From contig NZ_CP129968.2 of NCBI RefSeq assembly GCF_030503875.2, positions 62,001 through 126,000 of the forward strand: a DNA stretch of 64,000 bases, given 5' to 3'. The stretch comes from Marivirga arenosa (GTDB taxonomy: Bacteria; Bacteroidota; Bacteroidia; Cytophagales; Cyclobacteriaceae). The notes beneath the pieces were generated by a model. The model was given only the letters and a program-made list of their open reading frames with translations. It did not search any database and had not been told where the DNA came from. Shown here piece by piece: positions 8,488 through 17,497 of this stretch. Each line of letters starts with the position of its first letter. The first letter of the stretch is position 1. A program made the translations under genes and the position numbers.

Positions 8488-9159
8488 TTATTCAACCTCC
8501 TCTACCGCTTGCCTTAAAAATTTATTTACGGGATAGGCTTTTTGAAACTTATCCGCACAAAAGGATACCAAATTATTTGAGGTGATTTTATCTTTTCCGT
8601 ATTGACTCATAAAATAAAACTGCTTGTTATACAAAAGCGGAATTTGATCTCCATATTCTTTATATGGCGGTTTTAATATTTTGTTTTTATTACCTTGAAG
8701 CCCTCCAAATTCCTTTTTAAAATCTGAATTTCTCATGACTTCATTTATTTCATTTTCATTGTATAAAATCTCCTGCCTTACCTTATAGATATTTTCAGTA
8801 GATAAGTCATACAAACCTCCTCCTAACCAAATTCCTTTAGCATCTAAATGAACATAATATCCTGGAAACTGCTCCTTTTTAGAGCTTCTTGAAATGTAGG
8901 CCGCTACATTATTTTTGTAGGGTTGCTTATTTTTAGAAAAACGAATGTCACGATTAATTCTAAAAATTGCATCCTTTGGTTTTATCATGATTTCAGGATC
9001 AAATTCCTGTACTGCTAAAATCAAATCAGCAATGAAGGATTTAAAAGGATCTTTAACCTCCTTTTCGTATCTTTTTCTATTCTCATCAAACCATTCTTTA
9101 TGGTTATTCTCAGCTAACTCTTCGAAAAAATTAATAAAATCATTACTAAAATAGGCCAT
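8488..9159 (-). CDS. DUF2461 family protein
   Basis: The product has 223 residues and opens with the family pattern FINFFEELAENNHKEWFDEN. Further hallmarks are the conserved IFRINRDIRFSKNKQPYK block (about 83-100) and the YYVHLDA...GGGLY strand pair. DUF2461 (TIGR02453) proteins are widespread in Bacteroidota and of unknown biochemical role. There is no signal peptide, so it is cytoplasmic. It stands alone on the minus strand, divergent from the J-domain gene with about 80 bases between the two starts. It is separated from the deoxynucleoside kinase by a 173-base AT-rich gap. Confidence 0.85.
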   Translation of the reverse strand: MAYFSNDFINFFEELAENNHKEWFDENRKRYEKEVKDPFKSFIADLILAVQEFDPEIMIKPKDAIFRINRDIRFSKNKQPYKNNVAAYISRSSKKEQFPGYYVHLDAKGIWLGGGLYDLSTENIYKVRQEILYNENEINEVMRNSDFKKEFGGLQGNKNKILKPPYKEYGDQIPLLYNKQFYFMSQYGKDKITSNNLVSFCADKFQKAYPVNKFLRQAVEEVE

Positions 9160-9201
9160 TCTTTCTACATTAAAGGAACTAAAATAGCAATAAATAATTG
9201 T

Positions 9202-9209
9202 TATGTTTG
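9202..9209 (+). promoter_or_regulatory. Candidate -7 box for the J-domain gene
   Basis: TATGTTTG matches TAnnTTTG 30 bases upstream of the ATG at 9240. The expected -33 element is not obvious, so this is a partial match. Confidence 0.4.
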
Positions 9210-9239
9210 TTTAAGGATTGTTGAATTATTTTCCTCATA

Positions 9240-10439
9240 ATGCAAAATTACTATCAAATACTAGGTATAAGTGAAATGGCTACTCTAGCTGAGATTAAAT
9301 CAGCTTATAAAGCGCTAGCAAAAGCTTATCATCCAGATATAAATCCTTCTAAGGAATCTGAGGAAAAATTTAAAATTATTTCAACTGCCTATTCTGTATT
9401 AAGCAATAATGCTTCAAGGCAACAATATGATGCAAAACTAGCTCATCAAAGACTTCAAGCAAAAAGAGCTAGCATGCGCGCTTATGAAAACCGGCAGAAG
9501 TCGTATAAAAATCCTTATCAAAATTATACCTATCGGCCGCCAGTTTACAGACCTTCTTCATTTGACAAAAATGCCGAAAAGAAAGCGAATTTATATGCCA
9601 TAGGAATAGTCCTTTCAGTTGCAGTTTTAATCCTTATAGGTATAAGTATCTATGATTTTTATCATGAATATAAGTTGGAGAAAAAAATCTCCCTATTTGA
9701 TGAAAGTGTAAAAAGAGCTGATAGTTTATTCTATGCAGGTAAGGTTGAAGCAGCATTAAACTCTGTAATTAAAATAAAGTCTGATAATAATGAATATAAC
9801 CCCATTAAAAGTTATGAGATCGATTACCTGAATTTCAGAAGAGAACAAGCTGATATTGATTATAGAAATAAAGCATACCAAGATGCACTTTGGGGGTATT
9901 TATTCTTTATGGAATATAGTCAAACTCAAAATCCTGACATGCAATTTAAAATGGCGGTATGCTATCGAAATATGAATGAACCTAATAAAGCAGTTTTCAT
10001 TTTAAATGAGTTGATGAATAATAATTACAAGCGGATAAGGATGATTGCCTTAATCGGTGAAATCTATAAAGAGGAATTAAACAATACAGATGTAGCCCTA
10101 CAATATTATGATATGGGTATTCAGAGTATAATTGCTGATTTTAAGCGAGTATATGGTAATGCTTACAGATTATTAGTTTCTGCAGAAAGAACACCAGAAA
10201 ATGTTAAATCAATTTATTTTAATTCTGCTGAAATTTATTATCAGAAGAAGAATTATAAACAGGCTTCAAAGCTTCTTGAATGGGTGATATTCTTTAAACC
10301 CGAGAATCAACTTGCCTATGAATACTTAATTAACAGTTATTTCGAATTAGGTAATGAAAAGGAAGCTTGTAATATTTTTAAAAAGGCAGAAAAACTGGAT
10401 ATTCACCCAGATTTAAATATTCAATTAAGCTGTAATTAA
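9240..10439 (+). CDS. Membrane-anchored J-domain protein with TPR-like C-terminus
   Basis: The 399-residue protein starts with a J domain (residues 3-65) including the essential HPD at 31-33, so it should stimulate an Hsp70 (DnaK) ATPase. A basic, Tyr/Pro/Arg-rich linker (about 75-110) leads to one membrane helix (about 115-138, IGIVLSVAVLILIGISIYDF). The remaining 260 residues are helical with TPR-like hairpins. The Gly/Phe region and zinc fingers of true DnaJ are absent, so this is a class III J protein. The predicted topology puts the J domain in the cytoplasm and the TPR region in the periplasm. The stop is immediately followed by the ATG of the M28 peptidase gene, so the two form an operon. 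Confidence 0.8.
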   Translation: MQNYYQILGISEMATLAEIKSAYKALAKAYHPDINPSKESEEKFKIISTAYSVLSNNASRQQYDAKLAHQRLQAKRASMRAYENRQKSYKNPYQNYTYRPPVYRPSSFDKNAEKKANLYAIGIVLSVAVLILIGISIYDFYHEYKLEKKISLFDESVKRADSLFYAGKVEAALNSVIKIKSDNNEYNPIKSYEIDYLNFRREQADIDYRNKAYQDALWGYLFFMEYSQTQNPDMQFKMAVCYRNMNEPNKAVFILNELMNNNYKRIRMIALIGEIYKEELNNTDVALQYYDMGIQSIIADFKRVYGNAYRLLVSAERTPENVKSIYFNSAEIYYQKKNYKQASKLLEWVIFFKPENQLAYEYLINSYFELGNEKEACNIFKKAEKLDIHPDLNIQLSCN

Positions 10440-11660
10440 ATGCGGAACTTTCTTTTATTAGTATTCACTATATTGATTTTCTCGTTTCCTAGCTTTAGTC
10501 AAAGCAAAAAAGCTCAAAAACATATCTCCATATTAACTGCTGATTCACTAGCAGGCAGAGGTTTTACAAAGGGGGGACAAACAAAGGCCGCAAATTATAT
10601 AATCAGTGAATTAAAGAAATTAAATGTAAATCCATCAGGAGAAAATCAATTCAAACAGGAATTATCTTATCCTGTGAATACATTTCCAGGAATGGTTCAA
10701 TTTTCAACTTCTATTGCAGGAACTACAAAAATTTATGGCGCAGGATCAGATTATTTATTTCACCCTTCATCAAACAGAATTGATATTGAAGGAAAAATAG
10801 AAATTATAGACACTACTTATCTTTTTGATAAAATTGAATCTAAAAATATTTACTACATTGATCATAAACCAAAAAACCCTTTTATTGAAAAATTCCTTTT
10901 TGAATCAGCTTCCCAAAATTCATTATTAATAGTAAGAGATACTGCAAAATGGAGCTGGTTTCCTTCTGATAAACAATCTCAAAATACAATAATGTATGTA
11001 AAAGATGAATTGAAATCTGGCGTAGAAGTTAAAGTTAGTAATGAGGCTGAGTTCATACCCAATTTTAGATCTTCTAATATAATTGGGAAAATAAATGGAG
11101 ATAGATCAGATTCAATAATAGTTTTTACTGCTCACTATGACCATATAGGACAAATGGGGAGCGCCATTTTTAAGGGTGCTAATGATAATGCATCAGGTGT
11201 TTCAATGTTGCTGAGCCTTGCGGAATATTATAGCAAAAACACACCTCCATACGACACTTATTTTTTATTTACAACCGCTGAAGAAGTTGGCTTAATTGGA
11301 AGTTATTATTTCATTCAAAATCCAACTTTTGATTTACGGAAAACAAAAATGCTGATCAATTTAGATATGGTAGGAACTGGAGATGAAGGAATAACCGTAG
11401 TAAATGCTGTTAAACAAAAAGCATTTTATAATACACTAACCGAATTAAACCAGGGTAAAATCAGTCAAATTAAGAAAAGAGGAAAAGCATGTAATAGCGA
11501 TCATTGCCTTTTTGATCAAATAGGTGTGCCAGCAATTTTCATCTATACCTTAGGAGGAAAACAAGCCTATCATGATGTATTTGATGACGGTAAAGATTTA
11601 AGCTTGGAAGCTTTTAATAGTTTACACGAGCTATTAATTGAAAGCGTGAATAGTTATTAA
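10440..11660 (+). CDS. Secreted M28-family zinc aminopeptidase
   Basis: The 406 residues begin with a signal peptide ending at about residue 20 (FSFPSFSQ). The co-catalytic zinc site is complete: H232 in AHYDH, D249 in GANDNASG, the catalytic and ligand pair E281/E282 in AEEVG, D309 in NLDMVG and H378 in AYHDVFDD. This is a bacterial M28 (leucine aminopeptidase-like) exopeptidase acting in the periplasm or outside. A PA insert is not obvious; the region 100-210 is the usual Bacteroidota insertion. No T9SS C-terminal sorting domain is visible. The ATG directly abuts the J-domain gene's stop, and the 3' end overlaps the convergent glycosyltransferase gene by 4 bp. Confidence 0.88.
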   Translation: MRNFLLLVFTILIFSFPSFSQSKKAQKHISILTADSLAGRGFTKGGQTKAANYIISELKKLNVNPSGENQFKQELSYPVNTFPGMVQFSTSIAGTTKIYGAGSDYLFHPSSNRIDIEGKIEIIDTTYLFDKIESKNIYYIDHKPKNPFIEKFLFESASQNSLLIVRDTAKWSWFPSDKQSQNTIMYVKDELKSGVEVKVSNEAEFIPNFRSSNIIGKINGDRSDSIIVFTAHYDHIGQMGSAIFKGANDNASGVSMLLSLAEYYSKNTPPYDTYFLFTTAEEVGLIGSYYFIQNPTFDLRKTKMLINLDMVGTGDEGITVVNAVKQKAFYNTLTELNQGKISQIKKRGKACNSDHCLFDQIGVPAIFIYTLGGKQAYHDVFDDGKDLSLEAFNSLHELLIESVNSY

Positions 11661-12880
11661 GCACTTAAGCTAAAGATTGACCGAACTTCTGCTTCTTGTC
11701 TTAAGCTTTTACCCTCAATTGCTTGAACAAAATGCTGGCTTAATTCCTTTCTACTAAAAAATTGCTCGGCCGTACTTCTTGAAGCTATTTGGTATTTTCT
11801 TAATAAATCTGGTGACTCTATAAATGGTTTTATTTTTTCAGAAAATTCAGCTGGGAAATCTGAATCTGCAAAAAAACCTATATGCCTTTTCTCCACCAAG
11901 CCTCTAATCCATCCTTGAATATTTGTAATTATAAGCTTGCCAGAGGCTATAGCATCAAAAAATTTATTAGGAGAGTTTGTTCTTAAAACAGGTTTGTGTA
12001 AAAAGGATACATAGCAAGCATCTGTTACATTCATCACATCTCTCACTTCTTCCTTAGTTCCGTATGGAATAAAAAATATATTCTTGAGCTGGTTTTCGGA
12101 CACATAATTCTTAATAGAATCTAAACTTGAGCCTTCTCCCATAATCAAAAAACGAATGGGAAGATGAGTGGATAATTCGGCACATTTAATTAGACTCATT
12201 AAGTCATTTACAGGACCCACAGCCCCAAAATAACTTACGACAAATTTATTTTTAACTCCATACTGAAGCACTAAGTCTTCATCCTTCTTTTCAACTCTAT
12301 TGAAGAAGTCACAGTCTGCCACATTGGGAATCAAATCAACATTTACATCAGGGGCCTTTTTTTCTATATGGTTTCTCATTCCAGGAGATAATGCTATAAC
12401 TCTTTCAGCATTATTGTAAATCTGGATTTCCTTTCTTTCAAGCCATATCTTTAATAAAGGATTTCTAATTACTCCCATTTGAATGGGCGCTTCTGGCCAT
12501 AAATCTCGTACTTCAAAAATATACTGGATGTTAAATTTCCTCTTTGCCCAAAGCGCAATAAAACCAATTGTAAGTGGGGTGCTTGTCGCAATTATTTTAT
12601 CATAATTATGATGCTCATTTATATAAGATTTGCAAAGCATAATAAACTTCAGAAAAGCGGAGATTCTTTTAATAAAGCCATATTTATTGTTATAGCTAAC
12701 CGCTAAATAATGAACGTTTAAACCATCAACCCTTTTACTCTTATCCGCACTTTCATTATGGGCTGTAAGCATATCTACCATATGCCCTTTTTCTTTTAAG
12801 GCCTGAGCCATAAAATAAGAGCGGTTTGCCCCTCCTTCATCTGGAGTTTTAAAATATTGATGGATGTAAAGAATCTTCAT
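11657..12880 (-). CDS. Family 4 glycosyltransferase (WbuB-like)
   Basis: The 407 residues have the GT-B layout. The N-terminal acceptor domain starts KILYIHQYFKTPDEGGANRS, and the C-terminal donor domain contains VVSYFGAVGPVNDL, a MGEGS strand and NSPNKFFDAIASG, the usual E/N-rich donor-binding region near residues 300-320. These features match GT4 enzymes such as WbuB, used in lipopolysaccharide, capsule or exopolysaccharide assembly from sugar nucleotides at the inner membrane. No other polysaccharide genes are adjacent, so the product is unknown. It is oriented against the peptidase operon and is followed upstream by a short unidentified gene with a 69-base gap. Confidence 0.85.
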   Translation of the reverse strand: MKILYIHQYFKTPDEGGANRSYFMAQALKEKGHMVDMLTAHNESADKSKRVDGLNVHYLAVSYNNKYGFIKRISAFLKFIMLCKSYINEHHNYDKIIATSTPLTIGFIALWAKRKFNIQYIFEVRDLWPEAPIQMGVIRNPLLKIWLERKEIQIYNNAERVIALSPGMRNHIEKKAPDVNVDLIPNVADCDFFNRVEKKDEDLVLQYGVKNKFVVSYFGAVGPVNDLMSLIKCAELSTHLPIRFLIMGEGSSLDSIKNYVSENQLKNIFFIPYGTKEEVRDVMNVTDACYVSFLHKPVLRTNSPNKFFDAIASGKLIITNIQGWIRGLVEKRHIGFFADSDFPAEFSEKIKPFIESPDLLRKYQIASRSTAEQFFSRKELSQHFVQAIEGKSLRQEAEVRSIFSLSA

Positions 12881-12949
12881 TGAAGCCTAAAGTAAGCCCT
12901 TTATACTTAATACAACAAAATTTTAATAATAAAATTCTTAATATGCGCA

Positions 12950-13519
12950 CTAGCCAATCTCTCTTATTAAAGGATATTCATTTTGAGATTTTATTGTGAT
13001 CATTCCATCCTCTATAACTTTTAAATAATCCTCTGATTTAGATAAATTACTCAATTCAAAGTTTTCACTATTTTCCAAGTTTAATTTAAAATCCTTGGGG
13101 TACCACTTTTTGAAAATAGGCTCAACACTCAAAATATATTTACCACTTTCAGTAAAGAAATTGATAGGTAGATGAATTGTGTTCTTGATAGATATAAACT
13201 TGGATTGCATCAAATCATTTTTGCAGAATACATTTAGGCCTGTATACTTCTTCTTGTTCAACCACTTAGCAATACTTGGCCATAAATCATCTGATTTCAA
13301 AATTATATCCTCCTCTTCCGACTCTATTGTATTTTTATCTTCTAAAATTAAACCGTCAATTTTAGTGCGCATAATTTCAAAAAAATACTTTAGTTCTGGA
13401 TTAATCAAAACAATTGGAGACCAAGCCAACAATTCTGAAAGTTGATTCCAGTTATCATGCAACTCAAATACTAAAATTGGTGGCTCTTGTTCATCTCTAA
13501 TTACATGATGAGAAGACAT
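12950..13519 (-). CDS. Hypothetical protein, 189 residues
   Basis: I do not recognise this family. The protein is acidic and soluble-looking. It has no signal peptide or membrane helix and is rich in Glu, Asn, Ile and Lys. Sequence landmarks are an ELHDNWNQL segment near residue 20 and several WP/KWL motifs, giving a mixed alpha/beta feel. It is divergently arranged to the TPR histidine kinase gene, with 103 bases between the starts, and lies upstream of the GT4 gene on the same strand. The ATG start is clear, and composition matches its neighbours, so transfer is not suggested. It may be a lineage-restricted cytoplasmic protein. Confidence 0.55.
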   Translation of the reverse strand: MSSHHVIRDEQEPPILVFELHDNWNQLSELLAWSPIVLINPELKYFFEIMRTKIDGLILEDKNTIESEEEDIILKSDDLWPSIAKWLNKKKYTGLNVFCKNDLMQSKFISIKNTIHLPINFFTESGKYILSVEPIFKKWYPKDFKLNLENSENFELSNLSKSEDYLKVIEDGMITIKSQNEYPLIREIG

Positions 13520-13622
13520 AATACTTTTTTATTTAGGTTAAATCTACTATTTTAAGCAATATGGCAAAATGATTTTGTATTATTACATTGAAATTATACT
13601 ATCGCTTTAACTGGTATTCAAA

Positions 13623-15710
13623 GTGAAACTCAAAAACTATTTCATATTATTGTCTTTAAGCTTTTTGCTACCAAATATTGGACTTGGGCAAAATCAGCAA
13701 CTGATCGACAGCTTGAAGTCTAGTATTGAGAAATCAGCTCCTACTGAAAGGGTTGAAATATACAATCAACTTGCTTGGGAATACAGAAAGTCATTTCCTG
13801 ACAGTACCATTTTATTTAGTGAAAAAGCTATTGAATTAGTTGAAAGTAAACCTGAACTAAGTGAAGGTATTGCTAAATCAATAAATTTTAAAGGTGTTGG
13901 CCATTTTTACGAAGGGGAAAATATTAAAGCTTTTGAAACTTATCAACAAGCGAAAGACTCTGCCTTAATTTATGGAGATTCTTTACAATATGCATACGCT
14001 TTAAATAATATTGGTAGAATTTATTTTAATCAGGGAAATTATGTTTCTGCTTATGATAACTTTTTCCGTGCGTTAGAAATTTTTGAAGTACTCAACGATA
14101 TCCAATCTATGAGTTATGGCTATAAGAGTTTAGCAGAATTATATCAAACCCAAAATAATTTAGAAAAGGCATTAGAAATGTCTTTAAAGACAGCTGAATA
14201 CCGAAAAAGATTTGATGACCCTTCTGGCATTATATCAATTTATTTGGAAATAGCTGGAATTTATGGCCAAATGGAGAATTACAATAGTAGTTTAAAGTAT
14301 TTTACTCAGGCCTACGAGGTAGCTTCAAAAATAAATGATGAAGCTAATCTTGCAATTATTAAATTATCAATAGCAGAAATGAATACTAAAAGAGGACAAT
14401 TAGGAATTGCCTTAACCAATGCTATTGAAGCTCTAGATTTTGCTTCTAAGTCTAAAAATATTAACCTTATAATTCAAGTGTATTCCTTACTAGGGGAAAT
14501 CTACTTCTACCAAAATAATTATGCTCAATCAAAATCATATTTCTTAAAAGTAAGCGAATTAGCACCTAATAATGATATTACATACACGCAAGAAGCATAT
14601 TATTACTTATCTAAAATAGCAGAGAAACGCGGAAATATTGCTACTGCATTTGATTACTTTAAAGAATACACAAGCCTGAAAGAAAAAACTGAAAATGTAA
14701 ATACCGCAAGGGAAATTGAACGTCTTGAGAGTAGGTTAGCATTAGAAGCCAAAGAAGTTGAAAATGAGTTATTGAAAAAGAATGAAGAGACCTATAAACA
14801 AGTAATTCAGAAGCAAAAGGCATTTAATTATGCGCTTATTGCTATTGTGCTACTTACTTTAACCCTATTAACCATTATTTGGATAACTGCCACCAGAAGA
14901 AGAAGACATAATATGGTTCTCCAACTAAAGAACAATAAAATTGAATCACAACAAAAAAGAATTACTCTTCAAAATAAAGAGATAAAATCCCAGAATGATC
15001 AACTAATTATCCGAAATAAAGAATTAGATGATCTAAATAATGAAAAGGACTCTCTATTAAGCTTAGTGGCACATGATATGAAAGCTCCTTTTCACAGAAT
15101 TAAAGGCCTAACTGAATTACTCAGATTATCAGGCTTAAATGAGGAACAAATGCAATATGTAAGCATGATAAAAAATAATGCTAAGCATGGAGCTTATCTA
15201 ATAAATGATTTATTGGATGTTAATTCAATGGAAATTGAGAAAGAGAATTTAAAAGTAGAAAATATTGAATTAAAGGAATTGTTAGAAGAAATTAATTCAA
15301 ATTTCATAATAGAACTCACCAATAAGCAAATTGAAAGTAAAATTGAATGCGAAGCTGGGCTTGAAGTTAGAACTGACAAAAACTATATCAACAGGATTTT
15401 AGAAAATCTTGTATCTAATGCCATAAAATTCTCTCGATTAGAATCCGAAATCATATTGAGAGCAGGTAAAAATAAAAACCGTTTTTGGATTTCAGTAAAA
15501 GATTTTGGCCCTGGGTTTACCGAAGAAGATAAGATTAGTTTATTCAAAAAATTTAAAAAACTAACGGCTAAACCAACAGGTGGGGAAAGTTCAAATGGAC
15601 TTGGTTTGGCAATCGTAAAAACCTTGACAGATCGTTTAAATGGAAATATTGAATTAAGAACAGAATTAGGAAAATACAGTGAATTTACTCTGTATTTCCC
15701 ATTATCATAG
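13623..15710 (+). CDS. Sensor histidine kinase with periplasmic TPR domain
   Basis: The 695-residue protein starts at a GTG, supported by the signal peptide that follows directly (LLSLSFLLPNIGLGQ). Residues about 35-370 are tandem TPRs, with repeated FYEGENIKAFETY-like units, outside the membrane. One membrane helix lies near 400-422, then a coiled coil to about 475. The HisKA domain has H484 in AHDMKAP. The HATPase domain carries the N box (NLVSNAIKFSR), a DFGPGF G1 box and NGLGLAIVKTL. There is no receiver domain and no adjacent response regulator, so its partner is elsewhere. It could sense protein or peptide ligands through the TPRs, but this is inference. It is convergent with purE, with only 5 bases between stops. 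Confidence 0.88.
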   Translation: MKLKNYFILLSLSFLLPNIGLGQNQQLIDSLKSSIEKSAPTERVEIYNQLAWEYRKSFPDSTILFSEKAIELVESKPELSEGIAKSINFKGVGHFYEGENIKAFETYQQAKDSALIYGDSLQYAYALNNIGRIYFNQGNYVSAYDNFFRALEIFEVLNDIQSMSYGYKSLAELYQTQNNLEKALEMSLKTAEYRKRFDDPSGIISIYLEIAGIYGQMENYNSSLKYFTQAYEVASKINDEANLAIIKLSIAEMNTKRGQLGIALTNAIEALDFASKSKNINLIIQVYSLLGEIYFYQNNYAQSKSYFLKVSELAPNNDITYTQEAYYYLSKIAEKRGNIATAFDYFKEYTSLKEKTENVNTAREIERLESRLALEAKEVENELLKKNEETYKQVIQKQKAFNYALIAIVLLTLTLLTIIWITATRRRRHNMVLQLKNNKIESQQKRITLQNKEIKSQNDQLIIRNKELDDLNNEKDSLLSLVAHDMKAPFHRIKGLTELLRLSGLNEEQMQYVSMIKNNAKHGAYLINDLLDVNSMEIEKENLKVENIELKELLEEINSNFIIELTNKQIESKIECEAGLEVRTDKNYINRILENLVSNAIKFSRLESEIILRAGKNKNRFWISVKDFGPGFTEEDKISLFKKFKKLTAKPTGGESSNGLGLAIVKTLTDRLNGNIELRTELGKYSEFTLYFPLS

Positions 15711-15715
15711 TTATT

Positions 15716-16237
15716 TTAAAATCCTACCTTACCAGATTTCCAACCTTTTTCTTCAACCTCCTCAGCAGTTTTCAACACTTTATCTTTCATTTTCTTTTTA
15801 TAATCATCAAGGTTTTTTGCAGCTGATTTATCAAAAGTGGAAACTATCTGAGCTGCCAAAATTCCTGCATTTTTTGCACCATTTAACGCTACCGTTGCAA
15901 CAGGAACTCCTCCAGGCATTTGCAGTATAGATAAAATTGAGTCCCAACCATCAATGGAATTACTTGATTTTACAGGCACCCCAATCACAGGCAAAGAAGT
16001 ATATGCCGCTACCATTCCTGGTAAATGAGCAGCACCTCCTGCTCCGGCAATTATGGCATGATAACCATTATCTCTTGCCTTTGTAGCAAACTCCATCATT
16101 CTTTCAGGAGTTCTATGGGCCGAAACTATGGTTAAATCAAATTTCACCTCTAGTTCCTCTAACACTTTAGCTGCTTCACTCATTACAGGCAAATCAGACT
16201 GACTTCCCATTATGATTGCTATTTTACCTTTACTCAT
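15716..16237 (-). CDS. purE: N5-carboxyaminoimidazole ribonucleotide mutase PurE
   Basis: The 173-residue protein has the class I PurE signature: IIMGSQSDLPVMSEA at residues 7-21, SAHRTPERM around 40-48 and AGAGGAAHLPGMVA around 65-78. The histidine of SAHRTP is the catalytic acid/base. It moves the carboxyl group of N5-CAIR to give CAIR in purine synthesis, following PurK, whose gene lies directly upstream and overlaps it by 4 bp (ATGA). The length is typical for bacterial PurE. The 3' end nearly meets the convergent histidine kinase gene. Confidence 0.97.
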   Translation of the reverse strand: MSKGKIAIIMGSQSDLPVMSEAAKVLEELEVKFDLTIVSAHRTPERMMEFATKARDNGYHAIIAGAGGAAHLPGMVAAYTSLPVIGVPVKSSNSIDGWDSILSILQMPGGVPVATVALNGAKNAGILAAQIVSTFDKSAAKNLDDYKKKMKDKVLKTAEEVEEKGWKSGKVGF

Positions 16238-17370
16238 GCTTTTACTTTTAATGTAGATTTCACAATATCAATTTTCCTTTTTAAAGAGGTTAAACTAGGA
16301 TCAGTTATCGTAACATGTCCCATTTTCCTAAAGGGTTTTGTTAATTTTTTACCATATAAATGAACTGCTGCTCCAGGTATTTTCATTACTTCATCCATAC
16401 CTTCATATTGAGCATTTCCTGTATACCCATCTTCTCCTAATACATTTACCATGGCTGAACTAATTTTGGTTGAGGTATCTCCTAGCGGTAAATTCAAAAT
16501 TGCTCTTAAATGTTGATCATATTGTGAAACAAAATTTCCTTCAATACTTTGATGCCCGCTATTATGTGGCCTAGGAGCAATTTCATTTACTAATATTTCA
16601 TTATCCTTAGTTAAAAACATCTCAACTGCTAAAATCCCTACCATCTCTAATTTTTCGATGATATCAATAGCTACTTTTTTAGCTTTAGCCTCCTCTTCTT
16701 TTTCAATTATGGCAGGCGATAAAAGATACTCTACCAAATTATGTTCAGGGTGAAAGACCATTTCAACCACCGGAAAAGTATTGACCTCTCCTGCTTCATT
16801 TCTACTTACTATTACAGCTAATTCTTTCTTAAAAGGAACAAATTCTTCTAAAAGGGCTGGCGCATCAAAACCAGATTTAATATCATCCTTTGATTTAATA
16901 ACTTGAACACCTCTACCATCATATCCTCCTTTTCCAATTTTATGAACAGCTGGTAATTTATCCGTCAGCTTTTCCAAATCTTGAAGATTTTCAGTTAAAG
17001 TAAAAGGGGCTGTAGGAATATTATGATCAACATAAAATTGTTTCTGAACTCTTTTATCCTGTATCATTTCAACTATTTCCGGCTGGGGATACACTTTTAC
17101 TCCTTCGGATTGAAGCTTTTTCATCGCTTCAATATTTACTTTTTCGATTTCAATTGTGAGTATGTCGCAATCTTTACCAAAATTGTAAACTGCATCATAG
17201 TCTTCTAAATCACCAACTGTGAAATCAGAAGTTAAATTTGAACATGGAGCATTAGGATCAGCATCCATCATTTTTAAATCAATATTAATATTTATGGCAC
17301 TTTGCAAAAGCATTCTGCCTAGTTGCCCACCACCTAAAACACCAACTTTTAAATCTGTATTAAACCTCAT
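16234..17370 (-). CDS. purK: 5-(carboxyamino)imidazole ribonucleotide synthase PurK
   Basis: The 378-residue ATP-grasp enzyme begins VGVLGGGQLGRMLLQ and contains the HKIGKGGYDGRGV ATP loop near residues 142-154 and VNEIAPRPHNSGH near 265-277, both diagnostic of PurK. It makes N5-CAIR from AIR, bicarbonate and ATP. It is the first gene of a two-gene operon with purE, and the ATGA overlap implies coupling. A good -7 box lies 32 bases upstream of the ATG, and a strong terminator of the previous gene lies just beyond, so the operon has its own promoter. No purine riboswitch is evident in the short leader. Confidence 0.96.
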   Translation of the reverse strand: MRFNTDLKVGVLGGGQLGRMLLQSAININIDLKMMDADPNAPCSNLTSDFTVGDLEDYDAVYNFGKDCDILTIEIEKVNIEAMKKLQSEGVKVYPQPEIVEMIQDKRVQKQFYVDHNIPTAPFTLTENLQDLEKLTDKLPAVHKIGKGGYDGRGVQVIKSKDDIKSGFDAPALLEEFVPFKKELAVIVSRNEAGEVNTFPVVEMVFHPEHNLVEYLLSPAIIEKEEEAKAKKVAIDIIEKLEMVGILAVEMFLTKDNEILVNEIAPRPHNSGHQSIEGNFVSQYDQHLRAILNLPLGDTSTKISSAMVNVLGEDGYTGNAQYEGMDEVMKIPGAAVHLYGKKLTKPFRKMGHVTITDPSLTSLKRKIDIVKSTLKVKA

Positions 17371-17401
17371 AGAAATGATTTATGTATTTCTTATTATGCA
17401 A

Positions 17402-17409
17402 CAAAGATA
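17402..17409 (-). promoter_or_regulatory. -7 box of the purK-purE operon
   Basis: On the minus strand TATCTTTG followed by TTGC is a typical Bacteroidota -7 element (TAnnTTTG), about 31 bases from the purK ATG. It lies just downstream of the SiaB-family gene's terminator. Confidence 0.6.
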
Positions 17410-17447
17410 TGAATATTGAAATTGTTCTCTTTTTAAAAGGATATAAA

Positions 17448-17477
17448 AAAAGCCTTTCCTTGGCGGGAAAAGCTTTT
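17448..17477 (-). terminator. Intrinsic terminator after the SiaB-family gene
   Basis: Arms AAAAGCCTTTCC (17448-17459) and GGAAAAGCTTTT (17466-17477) pair with one mismatch around a 6-base loop. On the minus strand the stem is followed by seven T residues (17445-17451), so it terminates transcripts leaving the gene at 17498-18106. Confidence 0.8.
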
Positions 17478-17497
17478 AAAGTTTCTTGATGGAGATA

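Noticed and set aside
12881..12949. A possible -7 box before the GT4 gene
   Set aside because: CAAAATTT on the plus strand misses the TA required for TAnnTTTG; no support.
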